Source: Achromobacter deleyi
GTDB lineage: Bacteria; Pseudomonadota; Gammaproteobacteria; Burkholderiales; Burkholderiaceae_B
DNA: 64,000 nt
Direction of reading: 5' to 3'
NCBI RefSeq assembly: GCF_902859705.1
Contig: NZ_CADIJO010000005.1
Location: 186,001-250,000 of the forward strand
The position numbers and the translations under genes are program-made. Shown piece by piece: positions 26,743-36,216 of the stretch. Position 1 is the stretch's first letter. Every line of letters starts with the position of its first letter. The notes under the pieces were generated by a model. That model saw only the letters and a list, made by a program, of their open reading frames with translations. It ran no database searches and was not told the origin of the DNA.

Positions 26743-26780
26743 CAAATAGCATCAGGGCGCGTTGCGCCCAGGAGAAACCG

Positions 26781-27239
26781 ATGTTGAAGGTCAGCGAGAT
26801 TCTGCGCGTCAAAGGAGACACGCTTTACACGGCATCGCCGGACATGCCCGTGTCCCAGGCCGTGCAAACCATGAGCGAGCAGGATATCGGCTCGCTCGTC
26901 ATCATGGAATTCGGCACCCTGACGGGCATGCTGACGTTCCGCGAGATCATCCGCCACATGCACGCGCATGGCGGCGCAGGCGAAACCACCATCCGGTCCA
27001 TCATGGATGACGCCCCGGTCAGCGTGTCGCCCAACACCAGCGCCGACGAAGTGCAGCGCCTGATGCTCGAAAAGCATGCGCGCTACATCCCGGTCATGGA
27101 TGGCCCGACCCTGATGGGCGTGATTTCGTTCTACGACATGGCCCAGGCCATCGTGGCGGCCCAGCAGTTCGAAAACAACATGCTCAAGGCCTACATCCGC
27201 GACTGGCCCGCCGAAAGCGCCGAACCGGCCAAGTCCTGA
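26781..27239 (+). CDS. CBS-domain protein
   Basis: 152 residues consisting of two CBS domains (about 8-65 and 74-130), the usual Bateman module that binds adenosyl ligands. The start ATG at 26781 follows an AGGAGA ribosome-binding site. It lies 38 bp after yihY and is closed by an intrinsic terminator, so the two probably form an operon. A stand-alone module of this kind has no assignable reaction. Confidence 0.93.
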   Translation: MLKVSEILRVKGDTLYTASPDMPVSQAVQTMSEQDIGSLVIMEFGTLTGMLTFREIIRHMHAHGGAGETTIRSIMDDAPVSVSPNTSADEVQRLMLEKHARYIPVMDGPTLMGVISFYDMAQAIVAAQQFENNMLKAYIRDWPAESAEPAKS

Positions 27240-27271
27240 GTCCGGCCCGCGGACACTTACTGCGGACAGAT

Positions 27272-27301
27272 ACGGCCCCTGCTCAGGGGCCGTTATTTTT
27301 T
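27272..27301 (+). terminator. Intrinsic terminator after the CBS-domain gene
   Basis: ACGGCCCCTG and its complement form a stem with a very small loop, followed by TATTTTTT. Position and shape fit a rho-independent terminator for the yihY-CBS transcript. Confidence 0.9.
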
Positions 27302-27342
27302 GCCTGGATGCCTGGGTTGAGTATCTGGCCTGGATATCCGGA

Positions 27343-28359
27343 TCAGATACCCGCCGGCGCCGCCGTCAGCGCGGCACCGCGCATATCCGGCGCGTGCCGT
27401 TGGCTGCGCCAGGCGTCATAGATCAGCGCCGGATTGTTCGCGGCCAACAGGGCCGGGTCCGACAGCATGCGGCGCCAGCGGCGCGCGCCCGATTGGCCAT
27501 TCACCAGGCCCAGCATGGGCCGCGTCATGACGCGCAGCGGCACGCCCTGCGCCACTTGGCGCGCGGCATATTCCATCATGGCGTCGACCACCTGCGCATC
27601 GCTGGGCAGGCGCACCGATGGCCACAGCTGCAATGACACTTCGGACAGCACGCGTGGCGTGTGCCATGCCGCACGGCCCAGCATGACGCCGTCGAAATCG
27701 GCGGCGGCGGCCACGGACTGGTCGGCATCGGCCAGCCCGCCGTTCAGCACGAACACGCAATCCGGGAAGTCCTGCTTGAGCTGGCGCACCACGTCGTAGC
27801 GCAGCGGCGGAATCTCGCGATTGTCCTTGGGCGACAGCCCCTTGAGCACCGCATTGCGGGCATGGGCCACGAACACCCGGCAGCCGGTGTCGTAGATCTT
27901 GCCGACGAAATCGCGCACGAAGGAATAGGACTCGTCGTAATCCAGCCCCAACCGGTGCTTGACGGTGACAGGAATGTCCACGGCGTCCTGCATGGCCTTG
28001 ATGCAATCGGCCACCAGATCCGGCTCGGCCATCAGGCAGGCGCCGAAAGCCCCTTTTTGCACGCGTTCCGACGGACAGCCGCAGTTCAGGTTGATTTCGT
28101 CGTAGCCCCACTGGCGCCCCAGCTTGGCCGACTGCGCCAAGGCGTCCGGCTCGCTACCGCCCAGTTGCAGGGCAACCGGGTGCTCGGCCTCGTCGAAGTC
28201 CAGGTGGCGGGCGACATTGCCATACAGCAGCGCGCCGGTCGTGATCATTTCGGTGTACAGACGTGCGCGCGGGGCCAGCAGCCGGTGGAAATAGCGGCAA
28301 TGCCGGTCGGTCACGTCAATCATCGGGGCGACGCACAGCCGCCAGTCGGGGGAGTCCAA
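27343..28359 (-). CDS. dusA: tRNA-dihydrouridine synthase A
   Basis: A 338-residue FMN enzyme that reduces uridines at positions 20/20a of tRNA to dihydrouridine. The N-terminal APMIDVTDRH and the catalytic segment NLNCGCPSERVQ (Cys95) are typical of DusA, as is the HARNAVLKGLSPK segment. The length is normal for the family. It is divergent from thrB across a 174-bp gap. Confidence 0.96.
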   Translation of the reverse strand: MDSPDWRLCVAPMIDVTDRHCRYFHRLLAPRARLYTEMITTGALLYGNVARHLDFDEAEHPVALQLGGSEPDALAQSAKLGRQWGYDEINLNCGCPSERVQKGAFGACLMAEPDLVADCIKAMQDAVDIPVTVKHRLGLDYDESYSFVRDFVGKIYDTGCRVFVAHARNAVLKGLSPKDNREIPPLRYDVVRQLKQDFPDCVFVLNGGLADADQSVAAAADFDGVMLGRAAWHTPRVLSEVSLQLWPSVRLPSDAQVVDAMMEYAARQVAQGVPLRVMTRPMLGLVNGQSGARRWRRMLSDPALLAANNPALIYDAWRSQRHAPDMRGAALTAAPAGI

Positions 28360-28533
28360 GAATCGCTCAGTAAAACAAGGGGATGCGGTATTTTACGGTG
28401 CTTGGCCGGTTTGTGTCCGGCAAGCGGTTTGCGCGGGCAGTGAACCCCTGCCCGCCATGTGGTCTAAAATTGCGCCGCCGCCGCGTACAGCCATGTCCGC
28501 CCGCCCGTTAACTCCCCCTCTTTCCGTACATCA

Positions 28534-29502
28534 ATGGCCGTATTCACCCCCGTATCCGACGACGACGCGCGCGCCCTGTTGGCGCATTTCGACCTGGGCG
28601 AGTTCGTCTCGCTTCGAGGGATTACGGCGGGCATCGAAAACACCAATTATTTCCTGTACACCAGCCGCGGCGAGTACGTGCTGACGCTGTTCGAAGTGCT
28701 GACGCAGGCGCAACTGCCGTTCTACATCGAGCTGATGTACCACCTGGCCAGCCGCGGCATCCCCGTGCCGCAGCCGCAGACGCTGCGCGACGGCACCCGA
28801 CTGACCACCCTGCACGGCAAGCCCTGCGCCATCGTTTCGCGCCTGCCCGGCGGCTACGAGCCTGCGCCCGGCGCCGCCCATTGCGGCCTGATCGGCGCTA
28901 CCCTGGCCCGCGCCCACCTGGCAGGGCAGGACTTCCCGATCCAGCAGCCCAACCTGCGCGGCCTGTCCTGGTGGGTCGAGACGGCCCCCAAGGTCATGCC
29001 CTTCCTGGAAGCCGGCCAGGCCCAACTGCTGCAGACCGAACTGGCCGACCAGCAAGCGGCCGCCGCCACCCCGGCATGGCAGACGCTGCCCGCGGGCCCG
29101 GCCCACTGCGACCTGTTCCGCGACAACGTGCTGTTCGCCGGCACCTTCGAAGATCCGCTCATGGGCGGCATCATCGATTTCTATTTCGCCGGCTGCGACA
29201 CCTGGCTGTTCGATGTGGCCGTCAGCGTCAACGACTGGTGCATCGAACGCGATACCGGCGAATTCATCCCCGAGCTGGTCCAGGCCTGGCTGGCCGCCTA
29301 CGCCCGGGTCCGGCCGTTCACCGACGCCGAACGCCAGGCCTGGCCGCTGATGCTGCGCGCGGCTGCCCTGCGTTTCTGGTTGTCCCGCCTGTACGACTAT
29401 TTCCTGCCGCGGCCGGCCCAGACGCTCAAGCCGCACGACCCCCGCCATTTCGAAAGAGTGTTGCAGGCGCGCCACCGCGCGGGCCTGCCAGTATTGCCGT
29501 AA
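28534..29502 (+). CDS. thrB: Homoserine kinase, aminoglycoside-phosphotransferase fold
   Basis: A 322-residue cytoplasmic kinase that phosphorylates homoserine in threonine synthesis. This is the APH-fold type common in beta- and pseudomonad proteobacteria, unrelated to the GHMP-type ThrB of E. coli. It shows ITAGIENTNYFL for nucleotide binding, the catalytic loop HCDLFRDNVLF and the metal motif IIDFYFA. It is complete and of normal length. It is followed after 64 bp by an unrelated membrane gene. Confidence 0.95.
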   Translation: MAVFTPVSDDDARALLAHFDLGEFVSLRGITAGIENTNYFLYTSRGEYVLTLFEVLTQAQLPFYIELMYHLASRGIPVPQPQTLRDGTRLTTLHGKPCAIVSRLPGGYEPAPGAAHCGLIGATLARAHLAGQDFPIQQPNLRGLSWWVETAPKVMPFLEAGQAQLLQTELADQQAAAATPAWQTLPAGPAHCDLFRDNVLFAGTFEDPLMGGIIDFYFAGCDTWLFDVAVSVNDWCIERDTGEFIPELVQAWLAAYARVRPFTDAERQAWPLMLRAAALRFWLSRLYDYFLPRPAQTLKPHDPRHFERVLQARHRAGLPVLP

Positions 29503-29566
29503 CCGTTACGCCCCCCATAATGGGGGTAGCACGTCCCTTATTGAGAGATCACTCCCCAAGAGAGCC

Positions 29567-30370
29567 ATGCAAGCAGCATTCCTACCCGCGTCCTCCGGCT
29601 GGCAATGGGTCCGAGACGGCTTCCGTCTGTTCCGCAAGCAACCCCTGGCCATGTACACCTGGGCGCTGGCCAACAGTCTCCTGGTCATTTTTGCTTTCGC
29701 GGCACAGATCGTCGGCCCGATCCTGTTCATCGCCCTGATGCCGTCCGTCACGATGATGAGTCTGGCAGCCTGCAAGCACGTCGAGGCAGACCGCGTGATG
29801 TTGCCCTCGATGTGGGCCAAGCCCCTGAAACAGCCTGGCGTCTTCAGGAAACTGTTCCTGATGGGCCTGCTGTATGCCGCCGTCAGCCTGATCGCCGGCC
29901 TGGCCACCTTCCTGCCCTTCTCGGCTGCCTTCGCCGAAGGCATGCGCATCGCATCCATCGAAAACAGCATGGAGCCCATCCTGCAGGCGCTGCGCACGCC
30001 GCTCATCATCTTCACGGTGCTGTACGTCATCATCGCGGCGCTGTTCTGGTATGCGCCCGTGCTGGTGGCCTGGCATGGGCTGCGCCTGATGCAGGCCCTG
30101 TTCTTCTCCGGCATTGCCTGCTGGCGCAACAAATGGGCCTTTCTGGTGTATGCCGCCACCTGGGTGCTGATCGCCCTGTTCCTCGATCTTTGCTCGGGCC
30201 TGCTCGTCTACATCGGATTGTCACCGCAGTTTGCAAGCACGCTGCAGATTCCGTTCACGATCGCGGCGGCCGGCGTGTTCTATTGCAGCTTCTATCCGTC
30301 GTACACCGCCGTGTTCGGCATCAATAACGCCAGCCCGAACCTCGACAACGGCCACAGCGCCCAGGCATGA
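29567..30370 (+). CDS. BPSS1780-family membrane protein
   Basis: 267 residues with about five to six predicted transmembrane helices. The N-terminal GWQWVRDGFRLFRKQPLAMY segment matches the BPSS1780 family found in betaproteobacteria, whose function is unknown. The C-terminal ~50 codons lie antisense to the DUF192 gene, an unusually long convergent overlap of 150 bp. Confidence 0.88.
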   Translation: MQAAFLPASSGWQWVRDGFRLFRKQPLAMYTWALANSLLVIFAFAAQIVGPILFIALMPSVTMMSLAACKHVEADRVMLPSMWAKPLKQPGVFRKLFLMGLLYAAVSLIAGLATFLPFSAAFAEGMRIASIENSMEPILQALRTPLIIFTVLYVIIAALFWYAPVLVAWHGLRLMQALFFSGIACWRNKWAFLVYAATWVLIALFLDLCSGLLVYIGLSPQFASTLQIPFTIAAAGVFYCSFYPSYTAVFGINNASPNLDNGHSAQA

Positions 30371-30610
30371 CGCCAGCCTGCGGGGCGCCAGCGCCCTGCA
30401 GACCTTCATCACCCGCCCCTCGCGCGACACGAAGGCCACGTCAATGGCGTGGCGCATGCCGAAGGTATGCACCGCCCAGCAAGGCGCCAGCAAAATGCCC
30501 GACCGCGGCCCCGGCGGGCGGCGTCCCAACAGGCCGCGCATCCTGCCCATCCAGCCCGACACCCGCACGAGGCGCAGACGCGTCCGCGGCAAAGGCGTCC
30601 GGCCGGTCAC
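30221..30610 (-). CDS. DUF192-family protein at the end of the Tad operon
   Basis: 129 residues from a GTG that overlaps the tadC stop (GTGA), a start chosen for coupling and the GGGG ribosome-binding site upstream. The DUF192 core is visible: GLLGRRPP, then LAPCWAVHTFGMRHAIDVAF and a terminal VEVRAGVID. The function is unknown, but I recall small DUF192 proteins accompanying Tad loci in related bacteria. Residues ~81-129 are antisense to the BPSS1780 gene, and the last ~30 residues look poorly conserved. Confidence 0.75.
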   Translation of the reverse strand: MTGRTPLPRTRLRLVRVSGWMGRMRGLLGRRPPGPRSGILLAPCWAVHTFGMRHAIDVAFVSREGRVMKVCRALAPRRLASCLGAVAVVEVRAGVIDAEHGGVRRIEAAIEHAGRRDRERNLQRACKLR

Positions 30611-31479
30611 TGGGTCCCCTGCAGCAGTTGAATGGCGATGGGAAATGCCAGCACGATGAACGTGCACGGGAAGATGCAGGCAATCAGCGGCAGCAGCATC
30701 TTCACGGGCGCCTGCATCGCCAGTTGCTCGGCGCGCACCTGACGATCATTGCGGCTTTGCGCCGCCTGGGCCCTCAGCACCGGCCCCAGGCTGATACCCA
30801 GGGCGTCCGCCTGAGCCAGCGCCGCGGCCCAATTGCGCGCCAGCGGGCTGTCGCAACGATCCGCCAACGCCTGGATGGCGGCCGTGCGGGAAACGCCCGC
30901 GCGCATGTCGGCCAACGCCCCAGCCAGCGCATCGCGAAGCGGCCCCTTGGGCCCATTGGCCGCGGCCAGCTGCAAGGCGCCATGCATGCTCAGGCCGGCC
31001 TCGACGCAAAGCGTCATCATGTCGAAAACGAACGGCAGGTCGCGCTCGACACTGCGGCGCCGCTTCGCACCCAGCCCTCTCAACCACAGGCCAGGCACGC
31101 TGCCAGCCACCGCCGCGGCGCCCCCGGCCCATGGCGCCCAGGCCAGCAGGCCGCCGTCCGTCAAGACCCACGCCAATGCGGCCGCCGCCCCTGCCCCCGC
31201 CAGCGCAGCGGTCACCCCTAACGCGGCCATATGCTCGTAGCGAATCTCCGCGGGCAAGGCGGCCCGCTCGATGGCCCGGTCCAGGCGGCGCCGCCACCGC
31301 CAGGAACACAGCGGTGCCGCCAAGGGCGCCACCGCGCTGATCCAGGGCCAGGCCATGCGCCACCACCATGGCATGGCGCTTGCCACCGCCGGTTCGTCCA
31401 GCAACAAGGGGCGAAGCACAATCCAGGCCCACCAGGCCGCGCCCAACGCCGCCAATACCATTCCCAGATACAGCCACAT
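30607..31479 (-). CDS. tadC: Tad pilus inner-membrane protein TadC
   Basis: 290 residues with N-terminal hydrophobic helices and a T2SF domain (DLPFVFDMMTLCVEAGLSM ... ending in a hydrophobic pair). It pairs with TadB to form the inner-membrane platform driven by the TadA ATPase. The ATG at 31479 is preferred over the TTG at 31500 because GAGAGG sits 6 bp before it. Confidence 0.93.
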   Translation of the reverse strand: MWLYLGMVLAALGAAWWAWIVLRPLLLDEPAVASAMPWWWRMAWPWISAVAPLAAPLCSWRWRRRLDRAIERAALPAEIRYEHMAALGVTAALAGAGAAAALAWVLTDGGLLAWAPWAGGAAAVAGSVPGLWLRGLGAKRRRSVERDLPFVFDMMTLCVEAGLSMHGALQLAAANGPKGPLRDALAGALADMRAGVSRTAAIQALADRCDSPLARNWAAALAQADALGISLGPVLRAQAAQSRNDRQVRAEQLAMQAPVKMLLPLIACIFPCTFIVLAFPIAIQLLQGTQ

Positions 31480-31489
31480 GGCGCGCCTC

Positions 31490-32335
31490 TCAGAAATCAA
31501 TCCGGACGATGCGCCGGATCAATAGCACGCCCGCGGTTTCCAGCACCGCCACGATGGCCAGCACCGCCCACCCCAGCGGGGTACGCCACAACAGCCCCAT
31601 GATCTCCGGCTCCATCCGGTCCAGCACGGCCAGCAGCAACAAGGGCAAGGCGCCCACGATCCAGGCCTGCATGCGCCCTTGCGACGTCAAGGCCCGCAAC
31701 TTGGCCTGCAATTGCAGCCTGGCACGCACCGTCTGGGCAATGCTTTCCAGCGCTTCGGCCAGGTTGCCGCCCGTCTGTGCGGCGATGCGCATCGCGGCTA
31801 CGACCAGCGCGGTGGAATCGGCCGCCATGCGCACATTCAGGTTCTCGAGCGCCTGGTCCCACGGCACGCCCAGCCGTTGCTCGCGCAGCATCAGGCCGAA
31901 TTCCTGGGCCAGCGGCGCAGCGCCCTGATCCACCATGTGGCGCAATCCGGTCGTCAGCGCCACCCCAGCCCGCAACGCCGACGCCAGCATCAGCAGCGCC
32001 ATCGGCAACTGCTGCTCGAACCGGCTGGCACGCCGGCGCCGCAGGCCGTCCACCAGCATGCGCGGGACGCGCAGCGCGGCCAGGCCGACGACTGCGGCAA
32101 TGAGGCCACTGGCGGTCGCAGCGAACGCCAGCAACGCCGCCAGGGTCGCGCCGACCATCGCCCCCACCCACAGCTGCGCCGGATCGATGAACAGGAACAG
32201 CTCACCCAGCTTGACGCCGGCTTCCTGCGTGTAGATCGCGCGATACCGCCGCAGCGCCGGTGCGAACCAGCCCTGCGCCCACCAGGCCAACACCATGACG
32301 CACACCATCGCCCCACCCGCGGCCAGCCAGATCAT
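31490..32335 (-). CDS. tadB: Tad pilus inner-membrane protein TadB
   Basis: 281 residues from the ATG at 32335, which overlaps the tadA stop by ATGA. Two N-terminal helices, a T2SF domain (FEQQLPMALLMLASALRAG, then AAQTGGNLAEALESIA) and C-terminal helices match TadB. It forms the platform complex with TadC. Confidence 0.94.
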   Translation of the reverse strand: MIWLAAGGAMVCVMVLAWWAQGWFAPALRRYRAIYTQEAGVKLGELFLFIDPAQLWVGAMVGATLAALLAFAATASGLIAAVVGLAALRVPRMLVDGLRRRRASRFEQQLPMALLMLASALRAGVALTTGLRHMVDQGAAPLAQEFGLMLREQRLGVPWDQALENLNVRMAADSTALVVAAMRIAAQTGGNLAEALESIAQTVRARLQLQAKLRALTSQGRMQAWIVGALPLLLLAVLDRMEPEIMGLLWRTPLGWAVLAIVAVLETAGVLLIRRIVRIDF

Positions 32336-34017
32336 GCCAGGCCCGCCGGATAGCCCGGCGCCGCATTGCCCGAATTGCCCATCTCGCCCGCACCGCAGAA
32401 CCAGGCGGGGTCCAGCCCCGCGGCCGCGTCCCGCCATTCCTGCGCGAAGCTGGGCACCGCCCCACACCCGACGAAGCCGCCCGACCGCTCGTGCCGGAAC
32501 AGCTCCTGCAACTGGATACGGCCGCTTTCCATGCCGGTCACTTCGGCCACCGAGGTCACCACGCGACGCCCGTCCGCCAGGCGCGCCTGCTGCACGATGA
32601 TGTCGATGCTGGCCGCGATATGTTCGCGCACCACCGCCAAGGGCAGATCCATCCCGGCCATCAGAATCATCGATTCCAGGCGGGCAAGCGCATCGCGTGT
32701 GGAATTGGCATGCAACGTGGTCAACGACCCCTCGTGCCCCGTATTCATGGCGGTCAGCATGTCAAAGGCCTCGGCGCCACGGCATTCGCCCACCACGATA
32801 CGGTCCGGACGCATGCGCAGGGCATTGCGCACCAGTTCGCGGATGTCGATGCGGCCCCGCCCTTCCTGGTTGGCCGGCCGCGCCTCCAGCGCCACCAGGT
32901 GTTCGTGGTTCAGCCGCAGCTCGGCGGCATCTTCGATGGTAACCACGCGCTCGCCGTCCGGGATCTCGTTGGACAGGATGTTCAGAAGCGTGGTCTTGCC
33001 GGAGCCCGTCCCGCCGGACACCACCACGTTCTTGCGCATGCGCACGCACAGCGCCAGAAACCGCGCCATGGCCTCGCTCAACGAGCCTGCCGCCAGCAGG
33101 TCGGGCATGCCGGGCCGGCGCTGTGGAAATTTGCGGATGGTCAGGCTGGCGCCTTTCAGCGCGACCGGCGGAATGATGGCGTGCACCCGCGAACCATCCG
33201 GCAGGCGGGCATCCACCATCGGCGAACTTTCGTCGATGCGGCGCCCCAGCGGCGTGACGATGCGTTCGATGACCCAGCGCACGGACTGCTCGCTGGTAAA
33301 GGCGCCTGCGTGCCGCCAGAGCCGGCCTTCGCGCTCGATGTAGATCTCGTCGTACCGATTGACCATGATCTCGGTCACGCCCGGCGCCGCCAGCAGGGGT
33401 TCGAGCGGCCCCAGCCCCACGGCCTCGTCCAGCACATCGCGACAAAGCGCGACTCGATCAGCTCCGGGCGGCAAATCAACGTCGTCGGCCACGATCTGCG
33501 TCAACAGCCGTTCGGCCTCGGCGCGCAGCATCGCGTCGCTCATGCCGGCGACGTCGCGCCGACGCAAATCCAGCGCGCCCAGCAACGCCGCATGCAATCG
33601 TCGGCGTTGCTGCAGGGACGGCAGCGCCGCGACGACCAAGGGCGCAGGCATGCCTGCATCCGGAACCAGCGCCGTGACAGGCTGCGCCAATGTGGCGGCA
33701 TCGGCCGGTTCGTCCTCCGCCCCGCCCGGCTGCGCCCACGCCACACGCAGACGGCATGGCCCGATCAGAATCTCGTCGTCAGGCATGACGGGCGAATGGC
33801 GCACCACCCGCTGGCCATTGACGAGCGTGCCGCCCAGCGTACCCAGGTCCTCGAGGACGATCATCGACGCCTCGTGCAGCAGCCGCGCGTGTTGGCGCCC
33901 GACCCGCCAGTTGGCGATGCGCAGCCCGCACTGCGTGCCCCGGCCGATCAGAATCGGGGCGGCCACGGTGATCTTGCGCGTCGCCGCGTCTTCATAGGTC
34001 ATTTCGATTTCAAGCAT
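32332..34017 (-). CDS. tadA: Tad pilus secretion ATPase TadA/CpaF with an N-terminal FHA domain
   Basis: 561 residues. Residues ~20-95 form an FHA domain (LIGRGTQCGLRI, GRQHARLL, GGTLVNGQ); the usual Ser before RxH reads Gly here, so phosphothreonine binding may be weakened. The rest is a CpaF/TadA ATPase with Walker A GGTGSGKTT, an acidic Walker-B region, DIRELVRNALRMRPD and conserved His boxes (GHEGSLTTLHANS). It should power pilus assembly and possibly retraction. The C-terminal ~50 residues past VTGMESG are an extension. The FHA fusion is not present in classical TadA. Confidence 0.95.
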   Translation of the reverse strand: MLEIEMTYEDAATRKITVAAPILIGRGTQCGLRIANWRVGRQHARLLHEASMIVLEDLGTLGGTLVNGQRVVRHSPVMPDDEILIGPCRLRVAWAQPGGAEDEPADAATLAQPVTALVPDAGMPAPLVVAALPSLQQRRRLHAALLGALDLRRRDVAGMSDAMLRAEAERLLTQIVADDVDLPPGADRVALCRDVLDEAVGLGPLEPLLAAPGVTEIMVNRYDEIYIEREGRLWRHAGAFTSEQSVRWVIERIVTPLGRRIDESSPMVDARLPDGSRVHAIIPPVALKGASLTIRKFPQRRPGMPDLLAAGSLSEAMARFLALCVRMRKNVVVSGGTGSGKTTLLNILSNEIPDGERVVTIEDAAELRLNHEHLVALEARPANQEGRGRIDIRELVRNALRMRPDRIVVGECRGAEAFDMLTAMNTGHEGSLTTLHANSTRDALARLESMILMAGMDLPLAVVREHIAASIDIIVQQARLADGRRVVTSVAEVTGMESGRIQLQELFRHERSGGFVGCGAVPSFAQEWRDAAAGLDPAWFCGAGEMGNSGNAAPGYPAGLA

Positions 34018-34021
34018 GGCG

Positions 34022-35383
34022 CTATTCCTGGTTGATCGCGGTCACACCGCGGCTGCCATCGGCCCACTGCGAACCGGCCCCCGCATAGGGGTCCCATCCC
34101 CCCGCCGTCGGAACCGCCGTCCCCAGCCGCGGGGATTCGGGAAACGCGGCATCCACCACTTCACGGCCACGCCGCACCCGATCGGCCATGGCCGGTTCGT
34201 GGCGCGAGACGATCTTGGGCGTGACGAAAATGGCCAGCTCGGTTTCGCGCAGTTGATAGCGGCGCGATGAAAACAGCGCGCCGAGAATCGGGATGTCTTT
34301 CAGTCCAGGCAGACCGGTGTGCTCGTCGGAACGCTCGCGCGACAGGAAGCCGCCGATGACCAGCGTGTCGCCCGACCGCACGTTGAACTCGGTGGATGCG
34401 CGGCGCGTGCGCAATGCCGGCCCGCTGGCCGACGTCAGCGCCATATCGACGGAACTGGCCTCGACCTCGATCAACGAACGGATGACACCGTTGCGATCGA
34501 TGCGCGGCGTGATGCGCAGAGACACACCATAGGGCTTGAACAGCGTCGTGGGATTGCCACGCGAATCGGTGGACGTATAAGGCACCTCGCCCCCGGCCAG
34601 GAAGGTCGCGCTGGCGCCGCTGCGCGCCAGCAACTGGGGCTGCGCCAGCATGACGGCCTCGCCGTTCTGGGCCAGGGCAGCAATGCGCGCCGACAGCAGT
34701 GCATTGACGCCGAAATAGCCCGCCGCCGACGACACCGGCGCCGGGGTCTCGATCACCTGTTCTCCGGGGCGGCCCATCCTGCCACGCGACCCGCCATCCC
34801 AAGCCAGGCCGGCATTCACGCCCCCCTGCGTCATGCCGTCCCAGCGCACGCCAAACTCGCGCAGCCGGGAACTGGGAATCTCGACCACCTGCACGTCCAG
34901 CAGCACCATGCTGTCCCAACCGACCTGCCCGGTGAAATCCAGCACATCCGGATAACGATCGGCCAAGGCGGCAATGCGGGCGCGGTCATCATCGGACAGA
35001 TCATCGCCTTCGATGACGATGCGGCCGCCCACCAAGGTGCTGCGGGTTCCCGGAATGCGCGCCAGCAGGGATTCGACCTCGGCCCGCAAGCGCGGCGCCC
35101 CCGCCGGTACCACCCGCACGTCGTAGGCCTTGACTTGCCCCGCCGCCCAAAGATGCACCGAAGACACGCCCTCGGCGCGTGCAAAGACGACGACCTCGCG
35201 GCCTTCGGTCGCGACGGCGCTGAGCACCTGGCCGTTGCCGATGGCAACGCGCGTCACGCCCGGCTGCGACAGCACACGGGTTTCGCCGACCTGCATTTCC
35301 AGCGCCTCGTCGGCGGGCCAGGCGGGTGCGCAGACCAGTCCCAGGCACAGCGCGGACACTGCCGCCACGTATCGAATGATCAT
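34022..35383 (-). CDS. rcpA: Tad pilus outer-membrane secretin RcpA/CpaC
   Basis: 453 residues from the ATG at 35383, with a signal peptide ending around PAWPA. An N-terminal pilus/BON-type domain (RVLSQPGVTRVAIGN onwards) precedes the secretin domain (VMLAQPQLLARSGASATFLAGGE, DTLVIGGFLSRE, GLPGLKDIPILGALF). It forms the outer-membrane pore for the pilus. Its start overlaps the cpaB stop by 4 bp. The open frame continues far upstream but that part is antiparallel noise over cpaB. Confidence 0.94.
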   Translation of the reverse strand: MIIRYVAAVSALCLGLVCAPAWPADEALEMQVGETRVLSQPGVTRVAIGNGQVLSAVATEGREVVVFARAEGVSSVHLWAAGQVKAYDVRVVPAGAPRLRAEVESLLARIPGTRSTLVGGRIVIEGDDLSDDDRARIAALADRYPDVLDFTGQVGWDSMVLLDVQVVEIPSSRLREFGVRWDGMTQGGVNAGLAWDGGSRGRMGRPGEQVIETPAPVSSAAGYFGVNALLSARIAALAQNGEAVMLAQPQLLARSGASATFLAGGEVPYTSTDSRGNPTTLFKPYGVSLRITPRIDRNGVIRSLIEVEASSVDMALTSASGPALRTRRASTEFNVRSGDTLVIGGFLSRERSDEHTGLPGLKDIPILGALFSSRRYQLRETELAIFVTPKIVSRHEPAMADRVRRGREVVDAAFPESPRLGTAVPTAGGWDPYAGAGSQWADGSRGVTAINQE

Positions 35384-36216
35384 GGATGCTCCGATTCGAA
35401 ACGGGCTGCGCCAGCGCCCTGCACGCTGCTCTGCGCGCCCAGCTGGTCGCCGTACAGGATGACCACGCCCGGCTTGCGGCGAGGCTCGCGGTTCAGGCCG
35501 ATCAACGAAGCCAGGTCGCTTTGCGGCACCGCACTGACGGCTGCGGCGTCGTCGCGGCTGCGCAGCATCGCCGTCAGCGTTCCGGCCTGCCTGGCCGCGA
35601 TGTATCGCATGGCTTCGTCCGGACTGGCGGCCAGCGTGACATGGGCCGCCCCATCCCCCCCAGCCGTGTCCACCGCCGTCAGCACCCGCATACCTTGCAA
35701 CAGCGGCACCGTCACCTCGCGATCGCGATACGAGAAGGACACGTAGATGTCGATGGCGTCTCCGGCTCGCAGCATGTCCGAAAGACCGCCCAGGTCGCCC
35801 GCGGCAACCATCAGCGCACGCTGACCGGCTTTGAGCCGCGAAGCCAGCGCCGGCACAGGCAGGGAGAAGGCCAGATAGGCCTTGAGCACCGGTTCGCCCT
35901 GGGCCAGGTCGGCAGTCAGCTGGGCGCCCAGCACGCCGTCGATGTCTGATGGCTCGACGCTGGCGGCCGGCGCCCATTGCGCCGGGATGTCTCGTATCGC
36001 CAGATGCGATTCGTCCAGCGTCGTGCCGGCAGGCAGATCGTAGGCCGCCACCAATCGGCTGACCTGCGGCGTGCGCGCCTCGGCTTCGAGCGCCAGCACG
36101 CGTTGCTGCACGTGCTCGCGCACCGCCCAGGCGGACAACAGGCCCGCCGCCAGCGCCAGCAGATACACGGCGGCCTTGCGCAAGCGCCGCACACCTTGCG
36201 TGAAGAAGCCGGTCAT
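35380..36216 (-). CDS. cpaB: Tad pilus assembly protein CpaB/RcpC
   Basis: 278 residues with one N-terminal transmembrane helix (~14-32) followed by an SAF domain (ARTPQVSRLVAAYDLPAGTTL) and the CpaB core (MVAAGDLGGLSDMLRAGDAIDIYVSF). It is a periplasmic protein that works with the secretin. It is linked to both neighbours by ATGA overlaps. Confidence 0.92.
   Translation of the reverse strand: MTGFFTQGVRRLRKAAVYLLALAAGLLSAWAVREHVQQRVLALEAEARTPQVSRLVAAYDLPAGTTLDESHLAIRDIPAQWAPAASVEPSDIDGVLGAQLTADLAQGEPVLKAYLAFSLPVPALASRLKAGQRALMVAAGDLGGLSDMLRAGDAIDIYVSFSYRDREVTVPLLQGMRVLTAVDTAGGDGAAHVTLAASPDEAMRYIAARQAGTLTAMLRSRDDAAAVSAVPQSDLASLIGLNREPRRKPGVVILYGDQLGAQSSVQGAGAARFESEHP

Noticed and set aside
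25236..27239. 667-codon plus-strand frame covering yihY in another frame
   Set aside because: Only its last 152 residues are a real protein (CBS domains, from the ATG at 26781); the rest is a shadow of yihY.
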